Assembly: GCF_028453695.1 (NCBI RefSeq)
Contig: NC_135780.1
Location: forward strand, 5,270,001-5,334,000
Direction: 5' to 3'
Length of the DNA stretch: 64,000 nt
DNA from: Augochlora pura
Lineage: Eukaryota > Arthropoda > Insecta > Hymenoptera > Halictidae
Shown: positions 12,144 to 23,853 of the stretch, piece by piece
How positions within the stretch are numbered: the first letter of the stretch is position 1
Layout of the letters: every line of letters starts with the position of its first letter
Made by a program: the position numbers and the translations under genes
The notes under the pieces: model-generated
Told to the model about the DNA's origin: nothing
The model's database searches: none
What the model saw: only the letters and a program-made list of their open reading frames with translations

Positions 12144-12818
12144 AACCCCCGGGCTTTTTGTTCCTCTCGGTTTCACGGGCCTGGAATTAATTAGCGGCTC
12201 TGGTTAAGCGGGGGCGGTTACCGTAGCGGCGACTCATTTAAAGGATGTTTATTTTAATTTCACCCCCATCAGAGGGGGTGGGGAGGCAGCAGGTCTCGAG
12301 AAACGGCTGGTGACTTTTTATTACTTAATTAACTTCTTCCTCCTGCGCCGCCGTCTTCTTCATCACCTCGGGCCACCGCAAGGTGATCGCTGGCACCCCT
12401 AAAACTCTTCTCTCTTTACCATCCGACGGCCCGCTAAGCATCCCTTCCATAAACTGTCCCGCGTACTTGCACGTCTTCTCTCTATCTCTTTCTTATTCCC
12501 CTCTCTGTTTTTTTCACTCCTCCTTTACCACCGGCCGGCCATTTAAACGAGACTTGCGCCGAGATTCTTCGCAGCAATCATTTCCTCGTTATTTTTCATC
12601 CGTGTAACCGGCGCGGCGACCCGCGCGACTCACTGCCTAATTATCGCCGCGAAAATGATCCTCTCGGTGAGACCGCCTTTCTCTCCCTTTTTTACCTTTC
12701 CCCTCCCCGACACCCCCTCCCCCTGCTCGCCCTCGCCGCCGTCGCGAACCCTGTGATTATAATGCCAGCCGATGCGCGGTCCCAGAGTCCTTTCGGAGCA
12801 ACGGGACGGCCGAAACCG

Positions 12819-12850
<32 letters not shown>

Positions 12851-13198
12851 AGAATCGTTTCACGTGAAATTGCTGACGGCTCTCTGCATTTCTGCACGTG
12901 AAACCTTCCTCGAGCGGATTCGAGCGTGCCACGGTGTTGCAGTCGTGGAATCCTGGAACGCGGCGAAGGAAAGCCGGCTTGCGTGCCGCCGCCGCCGCGA
13001 AAGACACACGCGGAATTAGGAGCTAACGTTCGCTAGGTGACCCGTTCGATTGTCAGAATTCGAGGGGCCTTCGGCGGAATGAATGCAACGTTGGGACTCG
13101 TTCGGATACTTCGACGGGTTGTCGTGAAAATCACTCGCACAATTGGGAGGCTGTTTGCAGAAATTTGTTCCTCAGCGCAAATGCAACCCCTAGAGTTA
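11567..13198. other. CpG-rich stretch with CT/GA repeats, no recognised gene
   Basis: Includes (CT)n at 12111-12140 and (GA)n at 12818-12852. Donor-like sites on the minus strand (ACAG/GTGAGA near 11930, GAGG/GTGAGC near 12040) have no convincing coding frame next to them. I list no gene. Confidence 0.5.
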
Positions 13199-13445
13199 TT
13201 AACCCTTTGCACTCGAGCGGTGACTCTGAGTCACCGCTAAAATTGTTACAGCACGTTCCGAAATCATTTTAATGTTGTGGAAAATTAAATTTCATAAATT
13301 ATTAAAAGTATAACTGTTGTTATATGAGTTACAGGATACAATTTCAATTGAGCATAACCTCTTTACCTTATAAAATGGAAATTCTATACGTTAGAAAAAT
13401 GATTTTAGAATTACTGTTAAAATGGCTTCGAGTGCAAAGGGTTGA
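13199..13445. mobile_element. piggyBac-type MITE, well preserved copy (247 bp)
   Basis: Left end TTAACCCTTTGCACTCGAG at 13199, right end CGAGTGCAAAGGGTTGA at 13445, so the terminal inverted repeats match over about 15 bp with TTAA (one copy mutated to TTGA) at each side. A perfect 23-nt subterminal palindrome lies at 13216-13238 (AGCGGTGACTC, T, GAGTCACCGCT). The interior is AT-rich and non-coding. Confidence 0.75.
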
Positions 13446-13517
13446 TCCCTTGCGCTATAATAACGAGTCGGACGCCTGGCGAAGGTTTTGTGCAAGATCT
13501 ACTGAATACGAATATTA

Positions 13518-13824
13518 TTAACCCTTTGCACTCGAGTTGCGCCTCTGAAGCGCCAATGAAAATTCTTATATAATTTACAAAGTAATATTGACATTATTAA
13601 CCCCTTGCACTAGGATCTCTTTCAAAACTTCGTCGATTAATATTTCTTCGTCCTTAATAATTTTCTTGATGGAACAAGAGGATCTTTGTTTCCTGATTAT
13701 CTTCATTTACTTCCATTCTAAAATGTTGACAACAGAAAATTCAAATTTCGTTTCAATTTAATGCAAACGACTAGCAGTTATATTTATTAAATTATGTACG
13801 AAATATTCGACCGCGAAGGGTTAA
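13518..13824. mobile_element. Two nested/adjacent piggyBac-type MITE fragments
   Basis: A left end starts at TTAA 13518 (CCCTTTGCACTCGAG, then GCGCCTCTGAAGCGC) and is interrupted at 13597 by another left end (TTAACCCCTTGCAC). A right end CGCGAAGGGTTAA closes at 13824. The first 70 bp match the start of the copy at 57446. This looks like one element inserted into the TTAA of another, or a truncated pair. Confidence 0.6.
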
Positions 13825-16800
13825 TATTTAAAAATCGTTCATTTATCACCATCATCAATGTCTATAACCACATTGATACGGAAAATTAGCCTGAGAAGAA
13901 TAAGAAATTAACAGCACATTTTCCTCGAGCCGCGAACACCGTAATTACTTAAAAGAATCGCCCGAGTTAAAGCGGGTCTAATCCTAATATTCGTTTATCA
14001 GCGAGCCGGTGGATTATTTCGAATATTTCTCGGGTAGCGCAATAAAGAAGCAACAATGACTAAGCAAGCTCATCAAGCGGGCGGGCTTTAGCCTCTGGCC
14101 CGCGTAACAGGAATTAATTTCACCGGGAGAAAAGAATCCCCGGGCGGGGGTAGGTTCTCGGTTAAGAATACAGCGAGACGAGAAGAAAAGGAACTGGGCG
14201 ACGGGGGTTGGGATCGAGGACGGAGAGAGAACGAGAAAGAGAAAGAGAGAGAGAGAGGGAGAGAGGAAGGGGAGCCTCGAGATTATTTCGTTATGTCTCG
14301 AGGTGAGTCGAGATGTCGGGCAATTAGACGTCGTATAATTATCCCCCTCGCCCTTATTAGCCCGGGACCCGTTTGAGGTGGCAGCTGTTGCCGCGATATT
14401 CCGTCGCGGAAGTATACAAGCCCGCCGCGCCAATAGCAAAGTATAATAACGGGATATCTTCCGCCATTTATTTTAATATTCCGCCGGCGGCTGATAAAAA
14501 ATCAGGGGGGAGAGGGGGGAGAAAAAACAGTTCAATTATCCCAGGACGAATTTTATCGCTCCCCCGTTTAATCCGTTTCGTTGGCCGGCCGCTGTTTCGA
14601 CAATTAACAAGGGCTCTCTCTCTATATATATATATATATTACTAAATTAACTATCGCGGCGGCGTGCGAGAAAAACGGGAACCTTAATGGAAGGAGTAAT
14701 GAACGAAAAATCCGGATAATGCGTCGTAATGAAAATTAAAAAAAAGAGAGAGAGACGCGGCCTAAGAGAAACCCGAACACCAGGGTAAGGAACTTGCTGC
14801 TCGAGATACGGCCCCCACCCTCACCAACCCCCCGCCCTCCCCTCTCTAACCCCGATCTTTGTCTCGGTGAACCGCGCTTTCAGAATTCTTCCATTCTTGA
14901 TAATTATCCTACCGTCCAAGCAGTCCTTAATCTTTGAGCTCGCCTTTCAAGGAAAGCTCCTACCGAATGAATGCCCGGCCTCGGCGAAATAATATTTTAT
15001 ACACAACAAAAGCGGCCCTCTGGTCGGGCTGCTGCTGCTGCTGCTGCTGCCGCTGCTGCCCTCCTTCACCTACACCTCCAACCTTCGTCCTCTCTCCACC
15101 CTCCGCCTCGGTGCGATTGTTATCGCGGAGACGTTACCTAGCACCTATACAGAACTGGCTATTTTACTTTCTTCCCTTTCTTTTTCTCCTCTTTACCGTT
15201 CATCCGACGAGCCACGATCCATTGATAGCGCACTCGTTCCCCACGGCCGTATATTAATCGTAATTTCGTGCTCGCAAAACTTAGTTTAATTGTCGTGAAA
15301 AATTATTTCGACGATGCTTGTGTAATTTTATTAACGTTCGTAGGTGCGTTGAATAATGTTGTTTTTGGGAGATGCTGTGAATCAATGCGAACGTCATTTT
15401 TACGTCTCGATAAATATAACAATATGATCTCATATTTACAGAAATTTTTAGGCATAGAGAAATTCAATGTTCGCTTGTAATAAATCTTTGAGGACTTGTT
15501 TTATGGTATTTACGAATGAGTAACCGTAATAAATATTCAACATTAATTAATATCAAACTGTAAACGATGACATTTAGTTTTGATACTTTTCATCTATATT
15601 TAAATTTAATTAATTGACGCTTGCTGTAGATCTTTAAAAACGATTTTTAATGGTCACAAATTATATGAATATCTGTAACAAACATAATAATTAATATTAA
15701 GCAATAACAGAGTATTGTCTAGGTTTTTATGAGTTAAATATAAATTTAATTTTTACTTCAGAAGAAAAAGCGCAGCTAAACAGAATTAAATAAATCACAT
15801 CACCACTATTTAATTATCAAATAAACCAGTAATTTAATTTTCTAATACGAGCTCGATCGAAATAAATCGCCAATGTATTTTCGAAGGTGAACCGAGCCCC
15901 ATTGAAAAGAAGTGAGCAATTTCCCCGCGAACGCGGGCAAACATTTTTCGGAAACACACTTATTTAGCAGCCATGTGACCAGCCCGAACTCCGAACACCT
16001 CTGGGGACCTCTTCGAGCTTTTGTCGAGCGTATCGATCTGGGTTAGTTCACACAAATTCTCGCGTCGCGGTCGTCCATGCCCGTACAATAGAAATCCATC
16101 TCTCGAAATTTCATGGCTGGATCGGATTTCATGTAGTCCCCGCTTAGGCCCGGGATATCTCCGATCGCGGTCCGTCCGGAGTTAATCGTCATTAATCTTC
16201 ATCACCGTATTCCCGATCATTTTTCTTGTAGCGGCGCGCGCGCGCGTCTGAGACGTACGGCTGGTCCACGCGGCATCTCATTTAACCGTATAAATCACGT
16301 TGCTTAAAACTATGGCCAGGAGAAGCTGTGTTCTCGTCGCGGCTAAACGAGTCCTGGCGACGCGTCTCCATCGTTCTAGATGCGAGCGTACGAAGAGAGA
16401 AAACATGAGAGATGGGAGGAGAAAGAGAGCGAGCGAGAGAGAGAGAGAGAGAATGAATGTAGCGTTTAGACAAATACGGTCTATAATTTTCAAGAATCTT
16501 AGTAAAATTTCTTATTTACTCATTTTTCGATCATTTGAAAATATATATTGCACTGCAAATATTCTGCTTTTTCTAGGTATATAATTATAAGAAATATTAC
16601 AGTGCTGAAGAAATATAATATTATATAATAATAGAAATATCACTTGCACTATAATAACTTAATAATTACTTAATAATTATTATTATTAATTTTCCACAAT
16701 ATCGAAATCAAGAAATAAGATCTTCAAAAAATAAAAGAAACAAAAATCACAAGGAAAAACAGACAAATGGATCTGTTGCTCTGTTACACTCTCGCTCTGT

Positions 16801-17949
16801 TGTTCCATTGCCCTGTCGCACTTTTGCTCCGTTTCATTATTGCTCTTTTACAATGTTGCACTCCTGCTCTGTTGCACTTTTATTCTGCTGTTCCGTTGCC
16901 CCCACTTTCCCCAAAGTTACAGAGCAAAGGGAGCGAGACAGCCCAGAGACGGAAAGAGAGTGAAAAAGAGATAAATAGAGAGAGAGAGAGAGAGGGGTGG
17001 GGGAGAGTGAGATGGCAGGAGACAAGCGAGAGTCGGTCGCGCGAAATAATTTAAATCGCGCATACCGGGCCCAGCGCCGATCCTCGATCACGGTCAAGAT
17101 TTCGTGGGGTCACGTGAGAATGCGCGGCAACAACGAGACTCAGAGCAGCGGAGCCGTAACGAGGCCGTGCGCGGTTGGTTTAAGCGCAATTAATCTTCGT
17201 TAAGTAAGCGAGCGGACCCTTCTGCTTGCATCGCGCGGACGCCTCGCACACACACACACAATCGCACAGCCAACGATTCTCCACCAACACCGTCGCGCGT
17301 ACGCGGGCCGTCCCGTGACGCCTTTCTCGCGTGGCGCGGACTGCGGAGCGTGTGGTGGAGAAAACCGTGAAGCGGAGTCGCGAGCAGTCCCATATCTCTC
17401 GCTCTCCTCTCTCGTCGGGCTCGCGTGCGCGCTTCCCTTACCCCCGTAATTCGTTCCCCATCCGTATCCTCTCCTCGTACCCCGTTCCGCCGGCGCTCTC
17501 CTCTCTCTCTCTCTCTCTCTCTCACTCTCTCTCTCTCCGGTTAGTTATGCTTGTACCTCATGTACGCACACACCCCGGAGCTTTGATTAAATCTGGGTAA
17601 TTAAGGGAGTTAACCTCGACTTAACTTGACTTAACGCAGTCACGCCCGCTTGCCCACCCCTCTTATTTACACCGTTTACACGCCGCTTTACATTGTTCCG
17701 AGGAAACGGGTGTCTTCGCGGCCCCGTTTCCACGCGGGGATCTCCGCGCGCCTCCTCGTTCCTTCCTTCGCGCGGGCCCGAGAACGAGCCCGACGCCGCA
17801 GCGGCCCGGGTTCCTGCACGCACGCACGCACGCCTCCCCGGTTAATTGCTGCACGCCGCTAATTACACAGCTCCGTGCCCGTAAGGGGAACCGGTGCGTG
17901 TAGCGACATCGTTCCCGATGCAAATGAAGCGCGTGGGCTACGCCGCCTA
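13825..17949. other. Long non-coding stretch with many simple repeats
   Basis: Simple repeats: (GA)n 14222-14260, CT/TA 14607-14639, (GCT)n 15029-15060, (GA)n 16433-16453, a degenerate CTCTGTTGCACTTTTG-type repeat at 16770-16905, (GA)n 16976-16994, CA at 17250-17262, (CT)n 17500-17537, CACG at 17817-17834. The frame at 16.77-17.05 kb comes from the degenerate repeat. At 14.3 kb an ATG is followed three codons later by a strong donor (CGAG/GTGAGT), but nothing else supports a gene. AT-rich at 15.5-15.85 and 16.5-16.75 kb. Confidence 0.5.
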
Positions 17950-18540
17950 TCCCTCTTCTTTCTACCTTTCTCTCCGACTGTCCCTCGCTCTCTTATTCTC
18001 TCCCTCGCTCTTTTGCTCTCTGTATCGCTCTTTTGCTCTCTCCATCGCTTTTTTACTCTCTGTATCGCTCTTTTGCTCTCTCCATCGCTCTTTTGCTCTC
18101 TCCTTCGCTCTTTTGCTCTCTCTATCGCTTTTTGCTCTCTCCTTCGCTCTTTTGCTCTCTCCTTCGCTCTTTTGCTCTCTTCGCTCTCTTACTGTCTCCC
18201 TCTCTCTTTTGCTCTCTCCCTCGCTCTTTTGCTCTCTCCCTCGCTCTTTTGCTCTCTCTATCGCTCTTTTGCTCTCTCCATCGCTCTCTTACTCTCATCG
18301 CTCTCTTACTCTCTCCCTCTCTCTTTTGCTCTCTCCCTCGCTCTTTTTCTCTTCACTCTCTTACTTTCTCCATCGCTCTCTTACTCTCCATCGCTCTCTT
18401 ACTCTCCATCGCTCTCTTACTCTCCTCACTCTCTTACTCTCCCCGCTCTCTTACTCTCTCCATCGCTCTCTTACTCTCCTCGCTCTCTTACTCTCCACCT
18501 GGCTCCCTCATTCTCCTCTCACGCTTTCTTTCTCTCTGTC
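17950..18540 (+). repeat. 20-bp CT-rich satellite, about 29 copies
   Basis: A unit of about 20 bp (CGCTCTTTTGCTCTCTCCAT and variants) repeated for nearly 600 bp, losing the TTTTG part toward the right where it shortens to CGCTCTCTTACTCTC. Since 20 is not a multiple of three, all three plus frames stay open and read Leu/Ser/Phe-rich peptides of up to 253 codons. None is credible as a protein. Confidence 0.93.
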
Positions 18541-18989
18541 TCTACCTCTATCTCTTTCTCCGCCCTAATCGCGCCCGGAAGGAGCCGGCCGGATTCTCGG
18601 TATCGGTTGACAGAAGCGCGATTGTGCGTTGAATAATTACAGAGCTCGGTGGCTTTGCCTACGACTTGATCAGCCTTCGTCGACCAGGAAGCGGAACCCG
18701 CGCGCGCGCGCGCGCGAGCATAGGTCTATTCGCATACGAGACTCGTCGCGGATCATTTAGACCCGCGCGGTCTGTGAGGCTGCTTCCTGTAACAAACCAA
18801 CATCTCCCACTACGTTTTGCCGCCATCAGCGTTTATAAATACCTTGTATAGGCAGCCGCGGATCTTGCTCCGCTTATTGTTGACTGCTCCGTCGGCTGGC
18901 ATGTCTTTCGTTTCATTTGATCCGCGGTTTACAGGGTTCGAATAAGGGTCGAGGAATAGCGTCGATATCTGTGTCGCCTCGACTCGAGA
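18541..18989. other. No recognised gene; (CG)n tract
   Basis: CpG-rich sequence with alternating (CG)n at 18699-18716. Nothing gene-like seen. Confidence 0.5.
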
Positions 18990-19213
18990 AATCGGGGATT
19001 ATCGAGGCGAGGAATTAGATAAATTTTTAATCGGGGATCGAGATTGTTATTATATTATACTATGAAACCGAGGGTTGTCGAGGCGAGGAATTAAATCAAT
19101 TTTTAATCGGGGATCGAGATTGTTATTATATTATACTATGAAACCGAGGATTATCGAGGCGAGGAATTAAATAAATTTTTAATCGGGGATCGAGATTGTT
19201 ATTATATTATAAT
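18990..19213 (+). repeat. 76-bp tandem repeat, three copies
   Basis: Copies start at TCGAGGCGAG at 19002, 19078 and 19154, an exact 76-bp period. Each copy contains AATCGGGGATCGAGATTG and an AT-rich tail (TTATTATATTATACTATG). Copies differ by only a few bases, suggesting recent duplication. Confidence 0.95.
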
Positions 19214-19391
19214 ATGCTGGGTATGTTGTAAGTATCTTGGTCTCGATTTTTTTAGAATTCTCGATTGGATTGAATAGGATATACCGTTAAACACAAAATC
19301 GTACTTTTAATGAATTTTTACCGAAGTTTTAATGAATCGAAGTTGTTTGTATATTTTAGTAATTAAAAAGCATAATATCAAGCGTATTCGT

Positions 19392-19571
19392 ATGTTTTGT
19401 AAGAAGTTCGTGGCTATTTCTATTACCATTTTCTTCAATTTTATTCTTCACCATCAACTGAAGAGTAAATTTCAGATCGCCATGGAAAATAAAGACGTTT
19501 GTCATCAGTTGTACGAAACAAGTAAAATGGTTCTTGAATCGTTTGAAGAAATGATCGCTGGACTTATATAA
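19392..19571 (+). CDS. Possible small secreted peptide (59 residues)
   Basis: From the ATG at 19392 the frame encodes a Lys-containing start, a hydrophobic Ile/Phe-rich core (about residues 6-17) and then a polar, Glu-rich tail with one Cys, ending at TAA. This resembles a signal peptide plus a mature peptide of about 35 residues. The same frame is open back to an ATG at 19332, but the inner start gives the better signal peptide. It lies 180 bp after the 76-bp triplication and no splice sites are obvious. I recognise no family. Many ORFs this size are expected by chance in AT-rich DNA, so the call is weak. Confidence 0.2.
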   Translation: MFCKKFVAISITIFFNFILHHQLKSKFQIAMENKDVCHQLYETSKMVLESFEEMIAGLI

Positions 19572-20485
19572 AATCTATTAACGAACGCACCACCCTGTCC
19601 GCGGAGGAATTTGTACAAACAATTAGCACTATGGTAACAGTCTATTTTACTTTTTACCTGCACATATGATACAAACGTTCGAGCCTTAATCACTGCTGTC
19701 CCACAGCAGCTCCGCGTAATCAATCATAATAGTTAATAATTGAACATGTTGAAACACTCCGAAGCAGCTTATTAAGTATATTATGTACGACAAGCTTGCG
19801 CCGAACATTTACGACTCGGCCAGCGAATGCTTGCTCAATTACGCGTTTTTACATTCTATTTTATGGAAAACCAGAAACGGCCGACGACTCGTTTAATTTA
19901 TTCAAGACATTACTAGCTTCCGGATTAAAGAAAAATCATCAATTAAAGCAGGCTCCGCTTGTACGGCAGACAACCGAATCTACGATAAACGCGCGGGCAT
20001 CCGTGGCTCGCTTATATCGCGTCGCGATAGTTCTTTTGTATCGTCTTCGACTCGCGAACGCGCGCTCGGGTTATTTAAGTTGCTAAGTAGTCAAGGTGAA
20101 GGGAAGCTGTATTAGCTCCGGAGTGCAGCGCCGGTTTCGCGAAGCATTCTTTTTCTTTTTTCTGTGTTCCGCGCGCCGCGGACGATTAGCGTGACGGAAG
20201 GGGATAGATTACGCGGCGCATAGTTATATTAATGACAGGCGATTTGATTCGTGTAGGACAACTGATTCTACGAAAGCGAGACCCAGCGAGCGTACCTCGG
20301 TTTCGCAGCAGTCCTGTCGCTTCGCGTGAAAGTTGAAATTAATGCAACCAGCCTCTTACAATGAACGCACAACTTCTCCGCTTGGATCATCGACAACTAA
20401 ATCGTCGTAAATGATGCTGGGAGGTAGAAAGCAAAATTATTATAAAATGTATATAGTATTTATAGTCGGACGGGAAATTATATTG
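19572..20485. other. No recognised gene
   Basis: Mixed sequence. Frames at 19.8-20.1 kb lack motifs or splice support. Confidence 0.5.
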
Positions 20486-20974
20486 TTAACCCTTTGCACT
20501 TGAAGACACTTTCACTGCAATCTCAAAAATTATTTAATCTTTTTCTACGTTATTTAACGTTATTTAGCATCATTTGACATTATGATAACGTCATCTAACG
20601 TTACTTAACATTATTTAACGTTATTTGACATTATGATAACGTCATTTAACCTTACTTAATATTTTTTGAGGTTATTTAATATTATTTAACGTTACTTAAC
20701 ATTATTCAAGGTTATTTGACATTATGATGACGTCATTTGCATTATGATAGCGTCATTTAAAGTTACTTAACATTATTTAACATTACTTGACATTATGATA
20801 ACGTCATTTAACCTTATTTAATATTTTTTGAGGTTATCTAACATTATTTAACGTCATTTGACATTATGATAACGTCATATAACGTTATTTAATATTCATC
20901 GACGATATTTAACACTATGTAGTGTAATTTTATAAAATCTTCAGGGTTGCATTACATCGCGTCGTAAAGGGTTT
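20486..20974. mobile_element. piggyBac-like element carrying an AACGTTATTTAAC-type satellite
   Basis: Left end TTAACCCTTTGCACTTGAAG at 20486. A degenerate right end TCGTAAAGGGTTTA finishes at 20974. The interior (about 20530-20900) is an irregular tandem array of short words such as AACGTTATTTAACATT, GACATTATGATAACGTCATT and TTTTTTGAGGTTATTTAA, with repeated AACGTT/AACGTC cores. Related words in reverse complement form another array at 41.16-41.40 kb. Confidence 0.6.
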
Positions 20975-22062
20975 ATTTCGTGTTGAAAAGATTAAGACTT
21001 TTCTTTCGAAAACTGCGCCCACCTGATTCGTCCAACCGGTGCCCACGAAGCTATCCATTCGACCGTCGACCCCCGAAACGCAGTGAATAAGAAACCCTCG
21101 AAAAACGTGACCGGAAGAATGCGTCCCCGCTCGAGGAGCAGACGGGGGAGTAGCAAACGAACGCGGCGCGAACCGGCCGAGTAATTAAATCGATCCTGTG
21201 CCATCCGGGGCCGGTGACATCGGTATGCCCCTGCAATTCGACGCCTTTCGCGCTATCCACGCTATCGTCGTCGCCCCTTGTTCCACGACGAGTGCCTCCT
21301 GTAAAGCACACGCAATCCGAAGAGGCGCGCTCGCTCGAGCTCGCGCTCGCGCGGCACGCATCTCCAGTCATGGCGTTGCAGAAACGTCGCGGCGACGCAT
21401 GAGTTCCGCTTGCATTCGAGCGTAAGAGGAGAGGTGCCTCGCCTAATTAGCCCGCTCGGGTATTTCCGTCGCGTGACGTCACGTGAGCTCGTTTGCCTGG
21501 CCCGCGGCCAGCTTTTCCGCCGAACTATAAACCATATTCACACCCACGCAACACAATTAGCCGCGACCACCCAGGGAATTATAATATCCACGGAACCCTC
21601 GCGCAAGCCGCGGCTCGAATGAAGAACGGTCGTCTCTACTACCGTGCTTTCGCCCGCAGACCGTCCAGATACAGCAGCAGCAGCAGGAGGATCAGCGGCC
21701 CGGGGTGGATAACGCTGAAACGACCGCGTTGGAAGTCGCTCTGTAATCTCACATACGGTTACTCGATTTAATATTCGGACACCGTGGCACTCGCGTCGTT
21801 GTTGCTCTATATATTTATTTGAAATGGTTCTGTCGAATTTTTTGATCTGTTGTAGTTTAAAGTACATATCTTAGTTTACATGTAAAATCATTTATTTTTC
21901 ATTACTATATACGTAATGAATAACGTAATTATAAACGTAATTAGGTCACGTTTTAATGTCGAAATAATATTCGGACATATAATATTACATAAGGTTCTTT
22001 CCTTATATATAATAAATAATTTTAATATTTTGTTGGATGTCCGTCTTGCTTCATGACATGCT
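20975..22062. other. CpG-rich then AT-rich stretch, no recognised gene
   Basis: 21.0-21.75 kb is CpG-rich with overlapping frames in several phases and a small (CAG)n at about 21670. 21.8-22.06 kb is AT-rich. I see no motif or splice pair. Confidence 0.5.
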
Positions 22063-22289
22063 TCAAAAGTGTCCAAACATGTTTGGAATTTTAAGAAAAC
22101 CTAAAATAATGTTTTCAATAATGTAATGCAGCAGCCAAGAGAATTCTGTTTCCCAATTTTCATTTGGAAGAAATTTCTCCAATAATAGATTCGTCATATA
22201 ATAGATACCCATAAAATGGTAGCCGATTTCGAAGAGTCGAAACACAGCAAAATTTTCTACGAACGTCGATGTATTAGCCCGCGTCCAGG
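22063..22289 (-). CDS. Exon-like frame, possible 3' exon of unknown gene
   Basis: On the minus strand an acceptor-like AATTTAATTTCAG precedes 22289. The frame then stays open for 75 codons to TGA at 22063, and an ATTAAA poly(A)-like signal follows about 30 bp later. The peptide has aromatic/aliphatic clusters (YHFMGIYYMTNLLLEKFL) typical of an amphipathic or membrane-near segment, but I recognise no family. The region is AT-rich, so 75 codons without a stop is mildly notable, not decisive. Confidence 0.2.
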
Positions 22290-22733
22290 CTGAAATTAAA
22301 TTCGGTTCCACCGTGAAAAAGAGAAATCTGTGCGAAGCTTGGATTTCCTGTACTTTTTACTTAAGAGATAAGCTCCGTGTTTTAGAGCCTTGCGGTGGAA
22401 CGGTGTCGTAAAACCTTGGGAGGGGATGCCGGGGGTAGGTTGTAAGGGGGAAACAACCCCTCGGAATCGGCCCTTGAGTCGCGGCAGTCAGTAGATCGTG
22501 ATGCCACGGGGTGGAGACTCGAATTTTAAAGTAGCCAGACTAAAACCAAAACTGTCTGATATATCCGTTCCGCGCACAGTTTCCCTTTTCATCCGAGATA
22601 TTCTTCTTCCTGTCGCATGCGCCGATCCATTCTACGAACGACAATGATCGTGACTGTATCGTTTCAGCGTTTCAAAGTTATTTCTCGAAGCTTTAACTCG
22701 TCGTTGACATCCGGCTATTTACTTTAACCCTCT

Positions 22734-22946
22734 GCACTCGAGTGGTGACTCTGAGGCACCACTAGAATAATTTTTGTAACAATATTATTTAGATTTAAAA
22801 AATTATCAAGTAGTAAAACTGTCGATAGGAGCCACGATAATAAATTTTCTATGCATAAAAATTTATTTTGTTAAATAGAATGGAAATACCACGAACCAGA
22901 GAAATTATTTCAAGCAGTTAAAATGGCTACGAGTGCAAAGGGTTAA
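22734..22946. mobile_element. piggyBac-type MITE (213 bp)
   Basis: TTAACCCTCTGCACTCGAG at 22734 and CGAGTGCAAAGGGTTAA ending 22946. Subterminal palindrome GTGGTGACTCTGAGGCACCAC at 22742-22762 with one mismatched pair. Interior similar to the copy at 13199. Confidence 0.78.
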
Positions 22947-23067
22947 CGTTCTAATTATCTCTCGTTTATTTATCTCTACATAATTATTTGTACATTTTTT
23001 TATCTCTTGCCAACTTGATCAATAGCAGTCACAGGTTTATGCATGAACCTATATCCTAAATAAAAAT

Positions 23068-23269
23068 TTAACCCTTTGCACTCGAGGTTTAAGCCTAGAT
23101 CTAATACAGCTATTTTAACTAACTGCAATTTATCAACATGAGATTGAGTCTAGTGAATAATAAAACTGTAAATTATTGAAGGATCTTCAATAACGTCAAA
23201 ATTATTTCGGAAATGACACAACAATTTCCATTGGCGCCACAGAGTCGCCACTCGACTGCAAAGGGTTAA
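23068..23269. mobile_element. piggyBac-type MITE, inverted copy (202 bp)
   Basis: TTAACCCTTTGCACTCGAG at 23068 and CGACTGCAAAGGGTTAA at 23269. The subterminal palindrome (GGCGCCACAGAGTCGCC) is at the right end here, so the element is in the opposite orientation to the copies at 13199 and 22734. Confidence 0.78.
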
Positions 23270-23578
23270 ACCTTCTCCAGCATCGACCATATCCCAGTCT
23301 CATTACGAGGATCCTGGGTGAACGAAGAAACTTCCACTTACGCGCGTCCTCCGCGAAAATCCGATCTTCCGCTCGGCCAGGCGTCGACGGCAGTCTCCCC
23401 TCGCGGGGACGGCTCGCAAACGAAAAATCTGGAACGGGCGAGGACCGCGGGAAGCGTGAATTCGGCTGATCAAACGTGACGACTATCGAGAAATGCCTTT
23501 CGCAAAGCGGAAGAGAAGGACGCCGATAAGGGGTGGGAGAGCGCTACCTAGAGCACTAGGGTGGTGGGACGAAGCGCG

Positions 23579-23645
23579 TATATAGGGTGGGTCGCGCGGA
23601 TGGCTGGGCGAACAAGGAGAGAAACCGAAAGACAGTAAAGCATAG

Positions 23646-23691
<46 letters not shown>

Positions 23692-23853
23692 GCCGCGGGG
23701 TGAGGTATGTGCAGGCGGGGGTGCCCTGAAAGTCCTTTCGCTAAAAAGGAGGGCCCGAAGGGGCGGCGGCGGCGGCGGAAGGAGCCCGTAGGAAGGAGCG
23801 AGAGTATAAAACGCGGGAAAGAGAGGAAGATGGTGAAACGGCCGTGGGAGGAA
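23579..23853 (+). promoter_or_regulatory. Putative promoter and 5' UTR upstream of an ATG with splice donor
   Basis: A TATATAG box at 23579-23585 lies about 250 bp before an ATG. In between are (GA)n at 23647-23684 (GAGA-factor type), a GGC-rich stretch and a second TATAAAA at 23805-23811. The second TATA box is too close to the ATG (25 bp) to direct a start upstream of it. The pattern suits an insect regulated promoter, but each element alone is common in this repeat-rich sequence. Confidence 0.3.
23830..23853 (+). CDS. Possible first coding micro-exon (8 codons) ending at GTAAGT
   Basis: ATG at 23830 (context GGAAGATGG, favourable) opens MVKRPWEE and is followed directly by GTAAGTATT, a full-consensus donor on the intron side. 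The remaining exons would lie downstream to the right. I do not recognise the N-terminus. The call depends on the coincidence of promoter-like elements, good start context and strong donor; no matching acceptor could be assigned. Confidence 0.22.

Noticed and set aside
17875..18636. 253-codon Leu/Ser/Phe-rich frame that looks like a membrane protein
   Set aside because: Translation of a 20-bp CT satellite; all three frames are open.
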